NCBI GenBank assembly: GCA_051295955.1
Contig: JBPDWA010000008.1
Coordinates: 1 to 64,000 of the forward strand
Length of the DNA stretch: 64,000 nt
Direction of reading: 5' to 3'
Source of the DNA: Enterococcus faecalis_A
Lineage (GTDB): Bacteria > Bacillota > Bacilli > Lactobacillales > Enterococcaceae
The stretch's first letter is position 1. Each line of letters starts with the position of its first letter. Shown here piece after piece: positions 34,167 through 42,777 of the stretch. The notes under the pieces were generated by a model, which searched no databases, had not been told where the DNA came from, and worked only from the letters and a program-made list of their open reading frames with translations. The position numbers and the translations under genes are program-made.

Positions 34167-35196
34167 TTATACTTTATACTTAGCAAATCCACAATTTATA
34201 ACAATTAGAATTAACATTACACTAGCTAAGATGCCAGCTAATTTTTTGGTATTTTTTCCGGTATTTGTTTGTTGACTAACTTTGTTGGCTTGACTTGTTA
34301 CTCTCGTCTTAAATGTAACGTCTGATATTCCTTTAAAGTAGGTCGTTGAATCAAATAAATTACTTCCCTTTAATAAAGCAAACTGGATGTTCATTTTATT
34401 ACTAGCATCTCAGCATAAACATACTAATTATCAACAGCATAAGGATTTGCAGTAGCAGAATAGCTTACTGTATAAATTAAATAAGGAAATTAGCTACTTG
34501 AATATGCCACAGCATAGCTAATTTGATGATTGACAAGTTTATCGTATAACCCAGATTCAGTTACTCCTTTTTATCATAGTTAAACAGTCAACCTTTTTTC
34601 ATTTGCTTCAATTTTACCATGTTGCTGATAGATATAGTAAACTATCAATAAATTATTAAAATTCTCGCCATTATATATGCCCTTATTTGTATAATCTGGT
34701 TGATAGGTATGCTCAATTTCGTGAAGCGTTCCCCTATTCATATATTCACTACGGTCGAATAACCGTAAAAGGTATAATTTTCGTTATAATAAGCTCCTAC
34801 TCCTGAAGGAGCACCGGCGTCTGCTTTAAAAAAACAATTTTCTAACAATTTATTCTAAGTTTCATCGTAATAATCAATAATACTTTTCTAATAAATAATA
34901 TAACGGATTCTTCCTCATTTCTATTATTTTCCAACACCAAAATTTTAAATTGGAATAACCATCTGTCGTACTTTTCTTCCTAATACGAATTGTTGCCCCT
35001 GAATTTAATACCATGACCAAGTTTTGGCGATCATGGTATTTTGCTCGTGACATGCCAGATTTAAACACCCAAGTAGATTCTTCTAAACTGGTAATTTCTT
35101 GCATTCTCACTTCAGCTTGTACTAATTGACTACCACTAAAAATGCTCAACACTATTAAAAACCCGAATAAGAAGCGTATTTTTTCATTTCTTTCAT
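34167..35196 (-). pseudogene. M60-like (enhancin-type) metalloprotease relic with wall anchor
   Basis: Fragments in different frames on one strand. A signal peptide starts at 35196 after GGGAG and reads MKEMKK; with one more A in the A6 tract at 35179-35184 it continues as IRFLFGFLIVLSIFSGSQ. Then comes a segment with SRAKYHDRQNLVMVLNSGA as in enhancin-like proteins. Next is the zinc motif TLHEIEHTYQ (34709-34723). Last is a C-terminal fragment with QQTNTGK and a membrane span, which looks like a sorting signal. At about 1 kb it is far shorter than intact M60 proteases, and at least three frame changes are needed. The family is known to degrade mucin-type glycoproteins. Confidence 0.65.
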
Positions 35197-35204
35197 TGAA
35201 AAAC

Positions 35205-35513
35205 TCCCAACTTTATAAGCTATCTTTTTATATAATAAAAGAAGATAAGATTACAATTTAAGGTGATTTTAAACATAAAATAAAGCCATTTATTTTTAAA
35301 TATTAATATAAAAATGATAAATTAATGAACAAAAAAACCTGATCCTTAAAAGAATCAGGCTGGGAGAAGCAAGTAGGCATTTGCTTCAACTACTTTATCA
35401 TCGTATTTTTGTACTCTGATAAGAATGATTTCGTAGTAAATATACTTTGTTTACGCTCATTTGTCAATCAATTTTTAGTAGAAAAAGAGCGGATACAATC
35501 GTACTTAATAATA
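35205..35513. other. Non-coding gap with a leftward terminator
   Basis: About 310 bp between the protease relic and the jag terminator. The 62-codon frames across it are not credible genes. The only structure is the hairpin at 35331-35359. Confidence 0.4.
35331..35359 (-). terminator. Second leftward terminator past jag
   Basis: CCTGAT (35338-35343) pairs with ATCAGG (35354-35359), with inner CTT/AAG. On the minus strand it is followed by TTTTTTTG. About 200 bp beyond the jag stop, it may back up the terminator at 35514. Confidence 0.65.
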
Positions 35514-35566
35514 GAAAAAAACCAGCGAAAAGTAAGGAGAATCCTTTTGTTCGCTGGTTTTTTTCT
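35514..35566. terminator. Bidirectional terminator at the end of the rnpA-yidC-jag operon
   Basis: AAACCAGCGAA and TTCGCTGGTTT flank a 20-nt loop that itself pairs (AAGG/CCTT). T-runs follow on both strands. It ends at the jag stop codon. Confidence 0.85.
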
Positions 35567-36338
35567 AGAATTTTCTTTTGGCTGGCTCAACTACTAAGTA
35601 GCGATAAGGCTCATCACCTTCAGAATAAGTGTTGACTTCTTCGTCCTTACTCAAAACAGAATGAATTTGTTTTCTTTCAAAAGCCGGCATCGGTTCTAAG
35701 AAAACTGGACGACCGGTTTGTTTGGCTTTATCTGCCGTCCGCTTGGCTAGACGTTCTAAAATGGCCTGTCTTTTTTCTCGGTAGTCGCCAATATTTACAA
35801 CAACTGATAATTTATTATCAGCAACACGATGGATAAAAACCTGTGCTAAATATTGCAGCGCATTTAAAACTTTCCCGTGTTTACCAATTAAAAGTCCTTG
35901 TTTTTCAGTATCCAAGTGGAAAGTAATCTTGTTGTCTAAACGTTCTATACGCACAAGCGCTGGCGCGTTCAATTCCTTGGAAATATTGGTTAAATACACA
36001 GCTAATTCTTTTATTGCAGCTTCATCTTCCAAATGTTCTAAAACTTTGGGAAAAGCTATAGTTTGATTCGTTTTTATATCAGTTTCTTTTGTCAACTCTT
36101 CTAGTTTAACGGCTTCATCAGCTACGACGATATCTTCTACAGTAGTTTCTATAGCTTCTGAAATTTCTTCAGTAACTGTCGGTTCAATAGAAACTTTGGC
36201 ATTTTGTTTGCCAAGTCCTAGAAACCCTTTTTTTCCTTCATTTAAAATATTCACTTCAACTTCTTCACGCGCCACTTCCAAAGCACGTAAACCTACAGCA
36301 ATTGCTTCCTCAACCGTATTCCCTTCATAAATCGGCAT
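35565..36338 (-). CDS. khpB: RNA-binding protein Jag/KhpB (EloR)
   Basis: 257 aa: a Jag-N domain (MPIYEGNTVEEAIAVGLRAL), an acidic linker of about 60 residues, a type II KH domain (GLLIGKHGKVLNALQYLAQV) and an R3H domain (PMPAFERKQIHSVLSKD). In streptococci and lactobacilli this protein, with KhpA, controls cell elongation and binds many RNAs. It lies in the conserved operon yidC-jag, 14 bp after yidC. Confidence 0.95.
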   Translation of the reverse strand: MPIYEGNTVEEAIAVGLRALEVAREEVEVNILNEGKKGFLGLGKQNAKVSIEPTVTEEISEAIETTVEDIVVADEAVKLEELTKETDIKTNQTIAFPKVLEHLEDEAAIKELAVYLTNISKELNAPALVRIERLDNKITFHLDTEKQGLLIGKHGKVLNALQYLAQVFIHRVADNKLSVVVNIGDYREKRQAILERLAKRTADKAKQTGRPVFLEPMPAFERKQIHSVLSKDEEVNTYSEGDEPYRYLVVEPAKRKF

Positions 36339-36352
36339 CTGACCAACCTCCT

Positions 36353-37183
36353 TTATTTTTTCTTCCCGCGTTTTTTCTTAGGATTTTGCGCACGTTGCAA
36401 AGCTCGTTCTCGTTCTCTTGCAATCCGTGCAGCTTCTTCCCGCTCTTTTTGTATTTTAAATGGGTTATTTAATAGTAAAGTCTGACCCACTTGGAAAGCA
36501 TTTGAAACTACCCAGTATAATGATAACCCGCTGGCTAGTGACATCCCCATTAAAAAGATCATAATTGGCATTGCATAATTCATCACTTTAAGCGAAGCAT
36601 TTGATTCCAATTGACTCATGCTTGATAAATACGTACTAGCAAAGGTAAATACTGCTGCTAAGATCGGTAAAATCAAGTAAGGATCTGGACGATTAAGGCT
36701 CAACCATAAAAAGCTACCCTGTTTTAATTCTGGAACCCGTGAAATTGATTGATACAGCGCCATCATTATCGGCATTTGCACTAAAAGCGGCAAGCAGCCG
36801 GCATAAGGGTTTACATTATTTTCAGCGTACAACCGTTGTTGCTCTTCACGAAATAGCCTTTGTGTTTCCGGGTCTTTTGAAGAATATTTTTTTTGCAACG
36901 CTTTGATTTGAGGCTGTAATTCTTGGGTTTTACGCATGCTTTTTGTTTGAAAATGCATCAATGGGAGTAAAATCACCCGAATGACCAGCGTAAACAAAAT
37001 AATACCGATACCTGTACTTGCATTTATGGATAAAAATTTAATCGCTTTAGCAAAATAAAATACGATATAACGATCCCAAATTCCTGAACTATTTTCATTA
37101 ATCGGCGCAGTGCCGCAAGCGGACAAAACAAAAACTAAGGTGATTAGCCCGGCCATTAACAGTAGACGTTTATACTTCTTCAC
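36353..37183 (-). CDS. yidC: Membrane protein insertase YidC (OxaA1)
   Basis: A 276-aa Sec-linked insertase. The N-terminus is a lipoprotein signal with lipobox LSAC (Cys23), followed by five membrane segments including the family core MRKTQELQPQIKALQKKY and PYAGCLPLLVQMPIMMALY. The basic C-terminal tail QNPKKKRGKKK contacts ribosomes. Translated between rnpA and jag. Gram-positives often have a second copy elsewhere. Confidence 0.96.
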   Translation of the reverse strand: MKKYKRLLLMAGLITLVFVLSACGTAPINENSSGIWDRYIVFYFAKAIKFLSINASTGIGIILFTLVIRVILLPLMHFQTKSMRKTQELQPQIKALQKKYSSKDPETQRLFREEQQRLYAENNVNPYAGCLPLLVQMPIMMALYQSISRVPELKQGSFLWLSLNRPDPYLILPILAAVFTFASTYLSSMSQLESNASLKVMNYAMPIMIFLMGMSLASGLSLYWVVSNAFQVGQTLLLNNPFKIQKEREEAARIARERERALQRAQNPKKKRGKKK

Positions 37184-37198
37184 AATATTGTTCCTCTC

Positions 37199-37537
37199 TT
37201 ATTTTAAAATTTTCGCAAGTGTTAACACATGTTTTAGATTCGCTTCCACTTCTTCAGAAGACAGCATTTCTACGCCAGGTCTGGCGATAATAATAAAGTC
37301 AATGTCTTGCTTTATTCGTTCCTGCAGCTGAAATAAACTGGCTCGAATTTTGCGCTTGACTGCATTTCTGGTTACTGCGTGGCCAATTTTTTTTCCAACA
37401 GAAATTCCCACCCGAAAGTGTTCTTGTTCGGGCTTTTCCAGTACGTAAACCACAAATCTTCGATTAGCACAGGATTTTTTTTTATTAAAAACTCTTTGAA
37501 ATTCTTTTTCTTTTTTTACACGATAGGATTTTTTCAT
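37199..37537 (-). CDS. rnpA: Ribonuclease P protein component
   Basis: A 112-aa basic protein that assists RNase P RNA in removing tRNA 5' leaders. It shows FRVGISVGKKIGHAVTRNAVKRKIR, the RNR signature, and FIIIARPGVE. The ATG at 37537 (MKKSYRVKKEKEFQ) is spaced properly from AAAGGG; the ATG two codons upstream abuts it. It is separated from rpmH by a strong terminator, so it may rely on readthrough or its own promoter. Confidence 0.95.
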   Translation of the reverse strand: MKKSYRVKKEKEFQRVFNKKKSCANRRFVVYVLEKPEQEHFRVGISVGKKIGHAVTRNAVKRKIRASLFQLQERIKQDIDFIIIARPGVEMLSSEEVEANLKHVLTLAKILK

Positions 37538-37687
37538 GGGCATCCCTTTGTCTCTTTATTTAGTCACTCTATCATATAATAGCATATTCAGCCGTTTTTT
37601 CATCAAATTTTTCGCATAATTTTCTAAGTTCATTTGTCATTTATTTATGAAAGCAGCTGCTTTTTCGTTCTTTTCTATCTTCACTGC

Positions 37688-37746
37688 TCAAAAAGAACCC
37701 TTAGTTATCTCCACATTCATAATATGAAGATAACTAAGGGTTCTTA
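37688..37746 (-). terminator. Terminator between rpmH and rnpA
   Basis: AAGAACCCTTAGTTATCT and its complement AGATAACTAAGGGTTCTT form an 18-bp perfect stem. On the minus strand TTTTTGAG follows. Confidence 0.85.
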
Positions 37747-37782
37747 ACTAGACAATTATTAAAATGCCAAAACATCGGTTGA

Positions 37783-37917
37783 TTAAGCAGATAGAACTTT
37801 TCTGCCTTTACGACGTCTGCTTGCTAATACGCGACGGCCGTTTTTTGTACTCATACGTTTACGGAATCCGTGAACTTTTTGGCGCTTACGTTTGTTTGGT
37901 TGATACGTTCTTTTCAT
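37783..37917 (-). CDS. rpmH: Ribosomal protein bL34
   Basis: A 44-aa basic protein, MKRTYQPNKRKRQKVHGFRK to RKGRKVLSA, the universal small 50S protein encoded next to oriC. The start follows AGGAGGTG. It was found directly from the sequence because it is too short for common ORF cut-offs. Transcribed leftwards from a strong promoter facing away from dnaA. Confidence 0.98.
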   Translation of the reverse strand: MKRTYQPNKRKRQKVHGFRKRMSTKNGRRVLASRRRKGRKVLSA

Positions 37918-37972
37918 GCTATTACACCTCCTGAGATTGTAACTATCCATCATTACATAGACATACTTCGAT

Positions 37973-38002
37973 AGTATAACGAGAAAACGGGACTTTTGTC
38001 AA
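37973..38002 (-). promoter_or_regulatory. rpmH promoter
   Basis: On the minus strand, TTGACA (38002-37997) and TATACT (37978-37973) are separated by 18 bp. Confidence 0.75.
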
Positions 38003-38042
38003 TAAATTTTCAGAAATTATTTTTTTATTTTGATATCAAAAC

Positions 38043-38398
38043 TTATCCACAAAAGCTAAAAATTTGTGATTAGCTTGTGGATATTTTTCCACAACGATTT
38101 TACTTTCTCGCCGTTTATTTTTTAGTTTTGCACAAAAAAACATCCTGTGAAAAAGATATCAACAACTGAAAAGTAAATTGTTGATAACTCATTAAAACCT
38201 TTATATATCAAGCTTTATTTTCCTCACTTTCATGTGGATAACTATGATGAAATACACGATATCCTCGATTACTTTACAGGCTGTGGATAAACTTTTTGAC
38301 ATCTGTTTATTTTTTTTCCACAATTCATATTTGGTTGTGGAAAAACTTTTAAAAAAATGCTAAAATTTAGTGTGCTTATTCTTTTTGACTTATACACA
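38043..38398. other. oriC, left DnaA-box cluster (rpmH-dnaA gap)
   Basis: Perfect DnaA boxes TTATCCACA lie at 38043-38051 (+), 38233-38241 (-) and 38282-38290 (-). One-mismatch boxes lie at 38076-38084 (ATATCCACA, -), 38085-38093 (TTTTCCACA, +), 38314-38322 (+), 38336-38344 (-) and 38390-38398 (TTATACACA, +). The last overlaps a possible dnaA promoter (TTGACT at 38386), suggesting DnaA autoregulation. Together with the cluster after dnaA this makes a bipartite origin of the Bacillus type. Confidence 0.9.
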
Positions 38399-38440
38399 AG
38401 CTAGTTTAAATAAAAATAAAATATAATAGGAGGTTCCTGT

Positions 38441-39784
38441 ATGCCCGACGTGGAAAGTTTCTGGCAAAGTCTTGAAGATGCATATCAGGCAATTTTGTCA
38501 GCTCCCAGTTTTGATGCTTGGATTAAAACGACCCGACCTTTGAAATTAGAGAATAATCAATTTTGGCTGGAAGTTCCTTCTGCTGTACACAAAAATTATT
38601 GGGAAAAGAACTTGGCAGCAAAAATTGTTGAGACTGGTTTTAAATTAACTGGCGCTGAAGTTATGCCTCATTTCGTCGTAGCAGGTGAACAAGAAGCTGC
38701 TTTAGTACAAGAAACAAAGCAACAGTCTGAAGTGGATGAAAAATTTAGCGAACACAGTAAAAAAGCCATGCTAAATCCCAAGTATACATTCGATACCTTC
38801 GTAATTGGGAAGGGAAACCAAATGGCTCATGCAGCGGCGTTAGTAGTAGCCGAAGATCCTGGATCGATCTATAATCCTTTGTTTTTCTATGGTGGTGTTG
38901 GTTTAGGGAAAACCCACTTGATGCACGCCATTGGGCATCAAATGCTGGTTAATCAACCAGACGCTAAAGTGAAATATGTCAGCAGTGAAACCTTTACCAA
39001 TGAATTTATTAATTCGATTCAAACGAAAAATTCTGAACAATTTCGTAAGGAATATCGCAATGTTGACTTATTGTTGGTAGATGATATTCAGTTTTTAGCG
39101 GAAAAAGAAGCAACTCTGGAAGAATTTTTTCATACGTTTAATGACTTATATAACGAAAATAAACAAATTGTTCTCACCAGTGATCGACCACCCAATGATA
39201 TTCCAAAATTACCGGAACGTTTGGTTTCCCGCTTTGCTTGGGGACTTTCAGTAGATATTACTCCCCCTGATTTAGAAACACGAATTGCTATTTTGCGAAA
39301 AAAAGCAGATGCAGAACGTTTAGAGATTCCTGACGATACATTGAGTTATATTGCCGGCCAAATCGATTCAAATATTCGCGAATTAGAAGGAGCTTTGGTT
39401 CGCGTTCAAGCATTCGCTACGATCAATGGGGAAGATATTACAACCAGTCTAGCCGCTGATGCGTTGAAATCATTGAAAGCCGTTGGCAGCAAACATCATC
39501 TTTCTATTTTGCAAATTCAAGAAGAAGTCTGTAAATACTACCATATTCCTTTAAAAGATTTAAAAGGCAAGAAACGAGTAAAATCTATTGTAGTTCCGCG
39601 ACAAATTTCCATGTATTTAGCACGAGAAATGACCGATAACTCCTTACCAAAAATTGGTGCTGAATTTGGCGGGAAAGATCACACAACAGTTATTCATGCT
39701 CATGAAAAAATTCAGCAATTATTAGAAAAAGATCCTACTATTCAAAAAGAAGTTAGCGAAATTAAAAATCTTTTGAATTCTTAG
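38441..39784 (+). CDS. dnaA: Chromosomal replication initiator DnaA
   Basis: A 447-aa initiator ATPase. Domain I (about 1-85) binds helicase partners, with a short linker domain II after it. The AAA+ domain has Walker A GGVGLGKTH and Walker B LLLVDDIQF. The C-terminal helix-turn-helix shows the DnaA signature NSLPKIGAEFGGKDHTTVIH. The start follows AGGAGG. Flanked on both sides by DnaA boxes. Confidence 0.99.
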   Translation: MPDVESFWQSLEDAYQAILSAPSFDAWIKTTRPLKLENNQFWLEVPSAVHKNYWEKNLAAKIVETGFKLTGAEVMPHFVVAGEQEAALVQETKQQSEVDEKFSEHSKKAMLNPKYTFDTFVIGKGNQMAHAAALVVAEDPGSIYNPLFFYGGVGLGKTHLMHAIGHQMLVNQPDAKVKYVSSETFTNEFINSIQTKNSEQFRKEYRNVDLLLVDDIQFLAEKEATLEEFFHTFNDLYNENKQIVLTSDRPPNDIPKLPERLVSRFAWGLSVDITPPDLETRIAILRKKADAERLEIPDDTLSYIAGQIDSNIRELEGALVRVQAFATINGEDITTSLAADALKSLKAVGSKHHLSILQIQEEVCKYYHIPLKDLKGKKRVKSIVVPRQISMYLAREMTDNSLPKIGAEFGGKDHTTVIHAHEKIQQLLEKDPTIQKEVSEIKNLLNS

Positions 39785-39786
39785 GC

Positions 39787-39965
39787 TGTGGAAAACTTTA
39801 GGGAAAAATAAAAAAGTTATGCACAACTTATACACAAGTGGAAAACTTATTTCTTTTTCTCTTTTAGGACTTTTCCACAGAATTAACAAGACCTACTACT
39901 TTTATTATTTTTTATATAAATAAATAAAAAACGATCATCAACTGATCTATTAAAAATAAAGAAAT
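39787..39965. other. oriC, right DnaA-box cluster with trio-like element and AT-rich unwinding region
   Basis: Boxes: TTTTCCACA at 39787-39795 (-), TTATGCACA 39817-39825, TTATACACA 39828-39836, TTTTCCACA 39871-39879. After the last box and 13 bp comes CTACTACTTTTATTATT (39893 on), a run of trinucleotides like the DnaA-trio of B. subtilis, then an AT-only stretch to about 39930. This is the likely unwinding site. Confidence 0.8.
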
Positions 39966-39983
39966 AAAGGAGCTTACTAGATT

Positions 39984-41114
39984 ATGAAAGTAACGGTAAA
40001 AAGAAGTGTCTTTCAACAAGAGCTACAAACAGTCCAACGAGCAATATCTTCCAAAACCACCATTCCTATTTTGACAGGTGTCAAAATCGTCTTGACGAAT
40101 GAAGGATTGACTTTAACTGGAAGCAATGCGGATATTTCTATTGAAAGTTTTCTAAGCAAAGACGATGAAAAAGCACAAATGGTAATTGAACGGACCGGAA
40201 GTATCGTGTTGCAATCTCGTTTCTTTGGTGAAATTATCCGTAGATTACCTGAAGAGCTCTTTACTATGGAAGTTTTGGAGAATAATCAAGTAGCAATCAC
40301 TTCTGGAAAAGCTGATTTTACGGTAAATGGTTTAGATGCTGATAACTATCCTCATCTGCCAGTGATTGACACTACCAACCAAATAAAATTACCTGTCCAT
40401 TTATTGACTAAAATTATTAATGAAACTGGATTTGCCGTTTCTATGCATGAAAGCCGTCCGATTTTAACCGGGGTTCACTTTGTATTGGAAAATCAAAAAT
40501 TATTAGCTGTAGCAACTGATTCTCATCGTTTAAGCCAACGAGTGATTCCAACGGAACAAACTGTTGAAAACTTCAACATTGTTATTCCCGGAAAAAGCTT
40601 AGTGGAACTTTCCCGTTCTTTAGCCAATGAAGAAGAAATCGTTGAAATCAGCATTATGGAAAATCAAGTCTTGTTCAAAACACAAAACATGTACTTCTAT
40701 TCTCGCTTGTTAGAAGGAAACTATCCTGACACTAACCGTCTGATTCCAACCAGCTTTAACACAGAAATTGAATTTTACGTTCCTGATTTATTATCTGCTA
40801 TTGAACGAGCTTCTTTATTGTCTCATGAAGGTCGCAACAATATCGTCCGTTTAGCAATTTCTTCAGATTCAGTAGTGTTGTACGGTAATTCTCCAGAAAT
40901 TGGGAAAGTAGAAGAAGCCTTAAACTATGAAAAAGTTACGGGTGAACCTTTAGAAATTTCCTTTAATCCAGATTACATGAAAGATGCTTTACGAGCATTT
41001 GGCGAAATGAATATCACTATTAAATTCATTTCCCCTATTCGTCCTTTCACGTTGGAACCAACGGAAACAGATGTTGACTTTATCCAATTAATTACTCCAG
41101 TGCGTACAAACTAA
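39984..41114 (+). CDS. dnaN: DNA polymerase III beta subunit (sliding clamp)
   Basis: A 376-aa ring-clamp subunit made of three similar domains. Conserved parts include RPILTGVHFVLENQKL and TDSHRLSQRV, and the C-terminus ends ITPVRTN in place of the usual LVLPMR. It holds polymerase on DNA. The start follows AAAGGAG. A terminator lies 20 bp after the stop, so it probably forms a unit with dnaA. Confidence 0.98.
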   Translation: MKVTVKRSVFQQELQTVQRAISSKTTIPILTGVKIVLTNEGLTLTGSNADISIESFLSKDDEKAQMVIERTGSIVLQSRFFGEIIRRLPEELFTMEVLENNQVAITSGKADFTVNGLDADNYPHLPVIDTTNQIKLPVHLLTKIINETGFAVSMHESRPILTGVHFVLENQKLLAVATDSHRLSQRVIPTEQTVENFNIVIPGKSLVELSRSLANEEEIVEISIMENQVLFKTQNMYFYSRLLEGNYPDTNRLIPTSFNTEIEFYVPDLLSAIERASLLSHEGRNNIVRLAISSDSVVLYGNSPEIGKVEEALNYEKVTGEPLEISFNPDYMKDALRAFGEMNITIKFISPIRPFTLEPTETDVDFIQLITPVRTN

Positions 41115-41135
41115 AAAATAAACGATTCTCAACAA

Positions 41136-41185
41136 ATGAGCTTGAAGCGGCAGTTTATTGGCTGTTGTTCAAGCTCATTTTTTCA
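41136..41185 (+). terminator. dnaN terminator
   Basis: AATGAGCTTGAA (41136-41147) pairs with TTCAAGCTCATT (41168-41179), followed by TTTTC. Confidence 0.85.
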
Positions 41186-41421
41186 AATTGTAGTTGTTGG
41201 TTGGTTGCTGTAGTGGTTAAAAATTTTTTACAAGCGAAATAATGAAAAAATGATTATTGACTTCTAAAATGCATTTTAAGAGTTTTTCAGCAGTCGGAAT
41301 AATTTATGTCATTTAGAAACAAAATTGCTTAGAATGAAAATTAAACGGATAAATTTGTTTTCTTGATGAAAAAAGGGTATAATATGAGAGTAAAGCGCAA
41401 TTAGAAAACGAGGGATGCATA

Positions 41422-41667
41422 TTGAAAAAAACGATTGAGCTAGAAACTGAGTATATGACGCTTGGACAATTACTAAAAGAAGTCAATGTAATCAGTAGCG
41501 GTGGACAAGCGAAGTGGTATTTAGCAGACCACAGCGTCTTTGTAGATGGCGAGCTGGAGAATCGCCGCGGTCGTAAATTGTACGCAGGCATGATGATCGA
41601 GTTACCTGAAGAAGGTACTTTTTTTATGGTAAAAAAAGGAATCGAGCCAGCTGATGAGATTGAATAA
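41422..41667 (+). CDS. yaaA: S4-domain RNA-binding protein YaaA
   Basis: An 81-aa protein with an S4-like RNA-binding fold (LGQLLKEVNVISSGGQAKWYL, then VFVDGELENRRGRKLYAG). It is conserved between dnaN and recF in Firmicutes. The TTG start at 41422 is placed after GAGGGATG; no ATG in this frame fits. Its end overlaps recF by 14 nt. Confidence 0.9.
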   Translation: MKKTIELETEYMTLGQLLKEVNVISSGGQAKWYLADHSVFVDGELENRRGRKLYAGMMIELPEEGTFFMVKKGIEPADEIE

Positions 41668-42772
41668 AATCTCATTGCAGCACTATCGGAATTATGAGGC
41701 AGTGACCTTAGCTTTTCCTAAAACACTGAATATTTTTCTAGGAGAGAACGCTCAAGGCAAAACGAATTTGCTTGAAGGTATTTATGTTTTGGCGATGACC
41801 CGCAGCCATCGGACAAGTAATGAAAAAGAGTTGATTAACTGGCATGGACAAGCAGCGAAAATCAGTGGCATCGTTGAGAAAAAATCGGGTAAAATCCCTC
41901 TTGAAATGACAATCTCTAATAAGGGACGGAAGACAAAAGTCAATCATATTGAACAAAAGCGATTAAGTTCATACATCGGACAATTAAATGTCATTTTATT
42001 TGCGCCGGAAGATTTATCCTTAGTCAAAGGATCACCACAAATTCGCCGCAAATTTATTGATATGGAATTGGGCCAGGTGAACCCCATTTATCTTTATGAC
42101 CTCGTTCAATATCAAGCAGTATTGAAGCAAAGAAATCAGTATTTAAAACAACTAGTTGAAAAAAAGCAGACCGACACTGTCTATCTGGATATTCTCACAG
42201 AACAGCTGGCGGAGTTTGGCGGTAAAGTCTTATTTGCTCGTTTAACCTTTGTGAAAAAACTAGAACATTGGGCGAACTTATTGCATCAAAAAATCAGCCA
42301 TCAAAAAGAAACCTTAACAATTGAATATGCCGCCAGCGTTTCTGATTTGACGGCAGAACAGACGCTAGAAGAGATGCAGCAAGTGTTACTGAAAAGTTTA
42401 ATGGAACAGCGCAAAAGAGAACTCTTTAAAGCCAATACGTTTTTAGGACCACATAGGGACGATTTATTGTTTATGGTCAATGATCAAAATGTCCAAACCT
42501 ATGGTTCACAAGGCCAGCAGCGTACGACGGCGCTAAGTGTAAAATTAGCAGAAATTGATCTCATGTATTCTGAAACTGGGGAATATCCAATTTTATTATT
42601 GGATGATGTTATGAGCGAATTGGACAATGAACGACAGCTACATCTTTTAGAGACAATTGAGGGCAAAGTCCAAACCTTTTTAACCACAACAAGTTTAGAT
42701 CACTTAAATGACAAACTAACTGTTGAACCAGATATTTTTTATGTTCATCAGGGAGAGATAGAAAGGAAATAA
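41654..42772 (+). CDS. recF: DNA replication/repair protein RecF
   Basis: A 372-aa SMC-like ATPase that helps load RecA at gaps through RecFOR. Walker A GENAQGKTNLLE is near residues 32-43, the signature region YGSQGQQRT precedes Walker B LLLDDVMSELD, and the D-loop is intact. It overlaps yaaA and is followed after 5 bp by gyrB. Confidence 0.97.
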   Translation: MRLNKISLQHYRNYEAVTLAFPKTLNIFLGENAQGKTNLLEGIYVLAMTRSHRTSNEKELINWHGQAAKISGIVEKKSGKIPLEMTISNKGRKTKVNHIEQKRLSSYIGQLNVILFAPEDLSLVKGSPQIRRKFIDMELGQVNPIYLYDLVQYQAVLKQRNQYLKQLVEKKQTDTVYLDILTEQLAEFGGKVLFARLTFVKKLEHWANLLHQKISHQKETLTIEYAASVSDLTAEQTLEEMQQVLLKSLMEQRKRELFKANTFLGPHRDDLLFMVNDQNVQTYGSQGQQRTTALSVKLAEIDLMYSETGEYPILLLDDVMSELDNERQLHLLETIEGKVQTFLTTTSLDHLNDKLTVEPDIFYVHQGEIERK

Positions 42773-42777
42773 ACAAT

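Noticed and set aside
35409..35635. Two 62-codon plus-strand frames before jag
   Set aside because: They run through the operon terminator and into the antisense of jag; no Shine-Dalgarno.
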